Below, piece after piece: positions 6,967 to 9,976 of a stretch of DNA of 9,976 nt. The notes under the pieces were generated by a model that searched no databases, was not told the DNA's origin, and saw only the letters and a list, made by a program, of their open reading frames with translations. Every line of letters begins with the position of its first letter. Position 1 is the first letter of the stretch. Location: contig JAGXII010000160.1 in NCBI GenBank assembly GCA_024635735.1, positions 1-9,976 of the forward strand, in the 5' to 3' direction. Both the position numbers and the translations under genes were made by a program. This DNA comes from Christiangramia sp. GTDB taxonomy: Bacteria > Bacteroidota > Bacteroidia > Flavobacteriales > Flavobacteriaceae.

Positions 6967-7632
6967 TTACTCTTTAGTATCTTCTCCTTCTTTTACTGCT
7001 GCTTCGCTATCAACTTCAGAAGCTGGTACTTCATCTGCTGCTACTTCATCTTCGTCTTCATCTTCATCCAGAAGTTCAACAAGATTACGTGAAGTTCTTA
7101 CCTGGCAAATTACAGTGTTATCTGGGTGCTGGATTACATAGTCTTTACTATCTACTCCGGTTACATAAAGCTTCTGACCGATTTTAAGTTTGGTCACGTT
7201 AGCCACGATGTAATCTGGTAGGTCTCCAGGCAATCCTCTTACCTTAAGACGACGAAGGTTGTAACGAAGTACACCACCGTTCTTAACCCCTCTTGCGATA
7301 CCTTCGGTATGAATCGGGATTTCCATGGTAATAGGTTTGTCCTCAAAGATCTGATAGAAATCCATGTGCAGGATAGAATCTGTTACAGGATGAAATTGGA
7401 TATCCTGCAGGATCGCGTCAAAAGATTCTCCACTTTTTAATTTGATTTTCACAGTGTGTACATCTGGTGTATACACTAAATTCTGAAACGCTATTTCCTC
7501 TGCTGCAAAGTGTAGTGGATCACCTTCTACCCCGTACAATACGCAAGGAACCTGTCCAGCATTACGCAGTGCTTTCGTTGCCTTCTTGCCTACGCTTTCT
7601 CTTTTAGATCCGTTGATCGTAATTGATTTCAT
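6967..7632 (-). CDS. rplY: 50S ribosomal protein L25 / general stress protein Ctc
   Basis: Binds 5S rRNA in the large subunit; the two-domain form is the Ctc/TL5 type. The 221 residues comprise an N-terminal L25 domain, about 1-95 (KRESVGKKATKALRNAGQVP at 10-29, CVLYG at 30-34, HFAAEE at 41-46), a TL5-type beta domain, about 97-180 (GIARGVKNGGVLRYNLRRL at 111-129, VRGLPGDLPDYI at 131-142), and a strongly acidic tail from 188 (DEDEDEDE, then many Glu, Asp and Ala). The tail is typical of Bacteroidota members. The ATG at 7632-7630 gives the standard N-terminus MKSITI. It has its own promoter candidate and a strong terminator, so it seems to be monocistronic here. In many relatives prs lies just upstream of this gene; here that side is a repeat island and a divergent ppx. 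Confidence 0.96.
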   Translation of the reverse strand: MKSITINGSKRESVGKKATKALRNAGQVPCVLYGVEGDPLHFAAEEIAFQNLVYTPDVHTVKIKLKSGESFDAILQDIQFHPVTDSILHMDFYQIFEDKPITMEIPIHTEGIARGVKNGGVLRYNLRRLKVRGLPGDLPDYIVANVTKLKIGQKLYVTGVDSKDYVIQHPDNTVICQVRTSRNLVELLDEDEDEDEVAADEVPASEVDSEAAVKEGEDTKE

Positions 7633-7710
7633 TATAAATTAATTTTGGTTAACAAATGTCGTCATGTTCTGGTATGAACCGCCTTCATTTGCGTAAAAAA
7701 TTTCTGGCTG

Positions 7711-7741
7711 CAAAAGTAAACCTTTTTATTTATCTATAAAA
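7711..7741 (-). promoter_or_regulatory. Candidate L25 promoter
   Basis: On the minus strand TTTT (7741-7738), a 19-nt spacer and TACTTTTG (7718-7711) match TTTG-N19-TAnnTTTG, with a perfect -7 box and one mismatch at -33. It predicts a start near 7706 and a leader of about 75 nt before the L25 ATG. I see no strong hairpin or known riboswitch in that leader. Confidence 0.6.
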
Positions 7742-7866
7742 TCCTGAAGCATAAAAGTTTGGTGGAAGTTAGAAGGGAGATATTAGAATTTTGATTTACA
7801 GTCGGCAGTGGATTTTTTTTTCAAATAATGGTCTTTTTAAGTACCTCAGAACGAATAAGGTAAAAA
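7742..7866. other. Non-coding stretch between the L25 promoter and the first palindrome
   Basis: I find no ORF with protein-like features and no RNA gene. It holds a run of nine T residues at 7813-7821 without a convincing stem before it, and a faint heptad-phased stretch at 7764-7791 (separate entry). The rest of the 587-bp gap between L25 and ppx is taken up by the L25 leader and promoter, two palindromes and two heptad arrays. Confidence 0.6.
7764..7791 (-). repeat. Possible degenerate heptad array in opposite orientation (4 units)
   Basis: Read in sevens, this stretch gives GGAAGTT, then AGAAGGG, then AGATATT, then AGAATTT. Against AGWADTD, the reverse complement of the downstream heptad consensus HAHTWCT, each unit has at most one mismatch. 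It is short and AT-rich, so chance cannot be excluded. If real, the repeat island is flanked by heptad arrays pointing in opposite directions. Confidence 0.35.
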
Positions 7867-7930
7867 CGTCATTGGAAACGCAGGGAAGCAATCTCAACTG
7901 GGGACTGCTTCGCTTTCACTCGCAGTGACG
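7867..7930 (+). repeat. Palindromic REP-like element, copy A (64 bp)
   Basis: Begins CGTCATTG and ends CGCAGTGACG, which are imperfect inverted repeats of each other. Internal arms GAAGCAATCTC and GGACTGCTTC pair nearly fully, so the element folds into a long interrupted hairpin. The first 45 nt match copy B at 41 positions and the last 10 nt are identical. The consensus (CGTCATTGCG...GAAGCAATCTC) resembles a palindromic intergenic repeat found in many bacterial genomes. It lies in a divergent intergenic region and encodes nothing visible. Confidence 0.85.
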
Positions 7931-7945
7931 TGCTCAGTTACATCG

Positions 7946-7987
7946 TACTTCTTAATTCTCAATACTCACTTCTAATTACTCAATACT
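7946..7987 (+). repeat. Phased degenerate heptanucleotide array 1 (6 units)
   Basis: Exactly six 7-bp units in one phase, beginning TACTTCT and ending CAATACT. Consensus HAHTWCT: A at position 2, T at position 4, C at position 6 and T at position 7 are all invariant. It starts 15 nt after palindrome A and ends 11 nt before palindrome B. Seven is not a multiple of three, so it cannot be a coding repeat. Confidence 0.8.
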
Positions 7988-7998
7988 ACCTTAGCAAC

Positions 7999-8069
7999 CG
8001 TCATTGCGAACGCAGGGAAGCAATCTCATCTGGAGACTGCTTCTCCGCCAGAGGCGGATCGCAGTGACG
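7999..8069 (+). repeat. Palindromic REP-like element, copy B (71 bp)
   Basis: Second copy of the element at 7867-7930, in the same orientation. The outer arms CGTCATTGCG and CGCAGTGACG pair except at one T-G wobble. Internal arms GAAGCAATCTC and GAGACTGCTTC pair at 10 of 11 positions. Where copy A has the 9 nt GCTTTCACT, copy B has 16 nt that include a perfect small hairpin, TCCGCC-AGA-GGCGGA (8044-8058). Confidence 0.88.
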
Positions 8070-8084
8070 TTCCTTGTTACCTTG

Positions 8085-8147
8085 TACTTCTCACATCTTA
8101 TTTCTAACTTCTCAATACTCAATACTCACTACTAACTTCTCAATACT
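8085..8147 (+). repeat. Phased degenerate heptanucleotide array 2 (9 units)
   Basis: Nine 7-bp units in one phase, starting with TACTTCT as in array 1 and ending with CAATACT. A at position 2, C at position 6 and T at position 7 are invariant in all nine; position 4 is T in eight of nine. The array again starts exactly 15 nt after its palindrome (copy B), and both 15-nt spacers contain GTTAC and end in G. It ends 71 nt upstream of the ppx ATG. Confidence 0.85.
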
Positions 8148-8218
8148 CATTTCACATTCCCTTACCATACTTTCCCCTTAATTTTAAGTAAATTGAAACC
8201 ACAAGTGAATGAAAGGCC

Positions 8219-9787
8219 ATGACAAATTTTTCTGATAACGAATCGCCTACTAAACGAATAGCAGCCATAGACCTTGGTACGAATTCTTTTCACGCCGTTC
8301 TTGTGGATATCTATCCCGACGGGAGTTTCCGAACGATAGACAAATTAAAGGAAATGGTAATCCTGGCCGAAAAAGGTATGGAGAACCACCTTAGTGAAGA
8401 TGCCATGCAACGCGGACTTGATGCTCTTAAGCGTATCAAATTCCTGTGTGACAGTCAGGGGGTGGATGAGATCCTGGCATTTGCCACCAGCGCCATCAGG
8501 GAAGCCCGGAACGGAGGGGATTTTATCCAGCGGATGATAGACGAGGTAGATATCAAGGCGCGGGCGATCTCCGGAAAAATGGAGGCTGAAATGATAGGCT
8601 ATGCCATTAGACACAGCATCGCCATGGATGAAGAAATGGTGCTTATGGTGGATATTGGTGGCGGAAGCGTGGAATTTATAGTGGGAAATAAAGATGAATT
8701 TATCTATTACAAAAGTCTGAAACTGGGAGTGGCGAGAATGGCCGCGAAATTTGTGAGTTCAGATCCTATTTCTGAAAAAGAGATCAAAGCGCTGCGCAAG
8801 CATTATCGCAAAACATTAAGCGAAGTGGGCAAACTCCTCAAAGAACATTCGGTGAAGACCATTATTGGCTCTTCGGGAACCATGGAGAATATCGCCGCGA
8901 TGGTGGCAAGCCGGAATTCCCTAAACGCTTCTATCACCTTAAATGAACTTGTATTTCATGACGACGAGTTCCTTCCGTTCTACGGGAAATTCATTAATAA
9001 GAATCGCAAAGAGCGCTTAAAGGAAAAGCAACTGGAAGAAAAAAGGGTGGATATCATCAATCCGGGAATGGTATTGCTTCATTTTCTGATTGACGAATTC
9101 AATATTCAGAATATAAAAATTTCTGAAGCCGCCTTGCGTGACGGCATGATTCTGGATTTTATAAATAAAGAGAAATACACCTTACCGCTGGTGGCCAATT
9201 TCCCCGATCCACGGAAGCGCAGTATCTATGAACTGCTCAGGAAAAGCAACTGGATGGAGCAACATTCCACGCACGTCGCGAATTTGGCTATGCAGATATT
9301 TGACGTATTCCAGGAGGAGCTGAAGCTGACGGATAATGACCGGGAATTGCTCAATTATGCCAGCCTGATGCATGATATTGGCTATTATATCTCCTATAGA
9401 AAACATCATAAACACGCGCTTTACCTCATCAGGTATTCAGACCTTCGGGGTTTTACCGAAGATGAGATCAATATCATGGCTAATGTGGCGCGATATCATC
9501 GCAAGTCCACCCCCAAGAAAAGACATATCAGGTACAAAGAACTGGATAAACCCCTGAGAAAACGGGTTAAGAAATTATCGGCAATCCTGAGGCCAGCCGA
9601 CGGACTCGACCGGAGTCATTATCAAAATGTGACCAAACTGGAGATACAGAATGGCCACGAAAAAGTGAAATTCCTGATCACCACCCAGGGAGATCCTGAA
9701 CTGGAGATCTGGGGTGCTGAAAGAAAATCGAAACTTTTTGAGGAAGTCACTGGTAAGGAGTTAGAGATTTACGCTGTTGAAAAGTAA
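8219..9787 (+). CDS. ppx: Ppx/GppA-family phosphatase with C-terminal HD domain
   Basis: Likely cytoplasmic exopolyphosphatase and/or guanosine pentaphosphate phosphohydrolase, acting on polyphosphate or pppGpp. The 522 residues are normal for the long two-domain form. Residues about 13-315 are the ASKHA-fold core: phosphate loop AAIDLGTNSFHAVLVD at 15-30, ATSAIREARNG at 89-99, AISGKMEAEM at 116-125 with Glu122 as the candidate catalytic residue (E. coli Ppx Glu121 region), VDIGGGSVEF at 144-153 and IGSSGTMENIA at 216-226. ALRDGMILDF at 305-314 closes this half. Residues about 330-520 form an HD-type domain with His352, HD at 385-386 (LMHDIGYY) and HHKHA at 396-400. The start is preceded by GAAAGG at a short distance. 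The gene diverges from L25, and hairpin repeats begin 22 nt after its stop. Choosing between Ppx and GppA activity is not possible from sequence alone. Confidence 0.93.
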   Translation: MTNFSDNESPTKRIAAIDLGTNSFHAVLVDIYPDGSFRTIDKLKEMVILAEKGMENHLSEDAMQRGLDALKRIKFLCDSQGVDEILAFATSAIREARNGGDFIQRMIDEVDIKARAISGKMEAEMIGYAIRHSIAMDEEMVLMVDIGGGSVEFIVGNKDEFIYYKSLKLGVARMAAKFVSSDPISEKEIKALRKHYRKTLSEVGKLLKEHSVKTIIGSSGTMENIAAMVASRNSLNASITLNELVFHDDEFLPFYGKFINKNRKERLKEKQLEEKRVDIINPGMVLLHFLIDEFNIQNIKISEAALRDGMILDFINKEKYTLPLVANFPDPRKRSIYELLRKSNWMEQHSTHVANLAMQIFDVFQEELKLTDNDRELLNYASLMHDIGYYISYRKHHKHALYLIRYSDLRGFTEDEINIMANVARYHRKSTPKKRHIRYKELDKPLRKRVKKLSAILRPADGLDRSHYQNVTKLEIQNGHEKVKFLITTQGDPELEIWGAERKSKLFEEVTGKELEIYAVEK

Positions 9788-9808
9788 AAGCATTGCCTTA
9801 TCTTATTC

Positions 9809-9864
9809 GTCATCCTGAACTTGATTCAGGATCTATCCACACTTCGACAAGCTCAGTGTGACAG
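9809..9864 (+). repeat. Second hairpin repeat family, unit 1
   Basis: Starts CGTCATCCTGAAC. It contains a perfect 8-bp stem ATCCTGAA / TTCAGGAT (9812-9819 and 9825-9832, 5-nt loop). A second hairpin follows, with arms CACACT (9838-9843) and AGTGTG (9855-9860), then ACAG. It is unrelated in sequence to the palindromes upstream of ppx. It lies 21 nt after the ppx stop and might also act as its terminator, but there is no T-tract. Confidence 0.8.
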
Positions 9865-9888
9865 ATGGAAACCTTCGTACTTCGAAAA

Positions 9889-9945
9889 GCACACTTCGAC
9901 AAGCCGGATTCGTGCGCCACACTTCGACTCCGCTCAGTGTGACAG
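9889..9945 (+). repeat. Second hairpin repeat family, degraded and intact copies of the CACACTTCGAC hairpin
   Basis: At 9890-9904 the left half of the second hairpin recurs (CACACTTCGACAAGC) but its right arm has diverged. At 9918-9945 a full copy follows, with arms CACACT and AGTGTG (9918-9923, 9936-9941) and a changed loop. Between unit 1 and these copies is GTACTTC (9877-9883). Confidence 0.75.
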
Positions 9946-9963
9946 GGTTGCTTGGTTGTACTT

Positions 9964-9976
9964 CGTCATCCTGAAC
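9964..9976 (+). repeat. Start of another copy of the second repeat family, cut by the window edge
   Basis: The last 13 bases read CGTCATCCTGAAC, identical to 9809-9821 apart from the phase of the first bases, so a further head-to-tail unit continues past the right edge. It is preceded by GTACTTC (9958-9964), which overlaps it by one base. Confidence 0.8.

Noticed and set aside
7655..7690. tRNA T-arm-like sequence on the minus strand (GGTTCATACC)
   Set aside because: No acceptor, D or anticodon arm can be built around it; it lies in the predicted L25 leader.
7801..7830. Run of nine T residues as a rightward terminator
   Set aside because: No convincing stem precedes it and no rightward gene ends before it.
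7867..8069. Two similar palindromic repeats that might be read as a short CRISPR array
   Set aside because: Only two copies, 64-71 bp long, the interval between them is a tandem heptad array rather than a unique spacer, and no cas gene is nearby.
8179..8186. TAATTTTA as a -7 box for ppx
   Set aside because: One mismatch and no TTTG-like -33 box 19-21 nt upstream; too weak to list as a promoter.

Overview
The window looks like chromosomal DNA from a marine-type member of the Bacteroidota, most likely Flavobacteriaceae. The evidence is AT-rich intergenic DNA, almost no Shine-Dalgarno sequences, promoter-like sites that fit the Bacteroidota pattern TTTG-N19-TAnnTTTG, and the style of the proteins (Bacteroidota-type SerS motif 2, an L25 with a long acidic tail, an N-terminally extended Pth, TPR-tailed secreted esterases). 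The genus cannot be fixed by reading alone.

Layout. Positions 1-7632 are all transcribed leftward. In transcription order the genes are: ribosomal protein L25/Ctc (7632-6967), closed by a strong two-tier terminator; peptidyl-tRNA hydrolase (6816-6190), with its own candidate promoter just after that terminator; RibF, the FMN/FAD synthase (6119-5184); a membrane protein of the vitamin K-dependent gamma-carboxylase/HTTM family (5191-3872) that overlaps ribF by 8 nt; a secreted alpha/beta-hydrolase esterase with a TPR tail (3831-2632); and a 39-codon ORF (2632-2513) joined to the esterase stop as TAATG, whose product is a diverged copy of the last 39 residues of the esterase. A hairpin with a T-tract then separates this unit from serS (2407-1136), which has its own TAnnTTTG box, and a secreted TPR protein (1071 to beyond the left edge). 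One rightward gene, a Ppx/GppA phosphatase with a C-terminal HD domain (8219-9787), diverges from L25.

Most of the coding content is housekeeping: translation (L25, Pth, SerS), flavin cofactors (RibF) and polyphosphate/ppGpp metabolism (Ppx). The accessory element is the gamma-carboxylase homologue with its esterase neighbour.

The structure that genes do not explain lies in two intergenic regions. Between L25 and ppx, a composite unit occurs twice head to tail: an imperfect palindrome of about 64-71 bp, then exactly 15 nt, then a degenerate heptanucleotide array in strict 7-bp phase (6 and 9 units). A short, degenerate heptad array in the opposite orientation lies on the L25 side. After ppx a second, unrelated hairpin repeat family starts and runs off the right edge. 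I see no CRISPR array, RNA gene, insertion sequence or phage gene. I found no obvious new multi-gene system; the repeat islands, the esterase-tail ORF and the gamma-carboxylase operon deserve the closest look.
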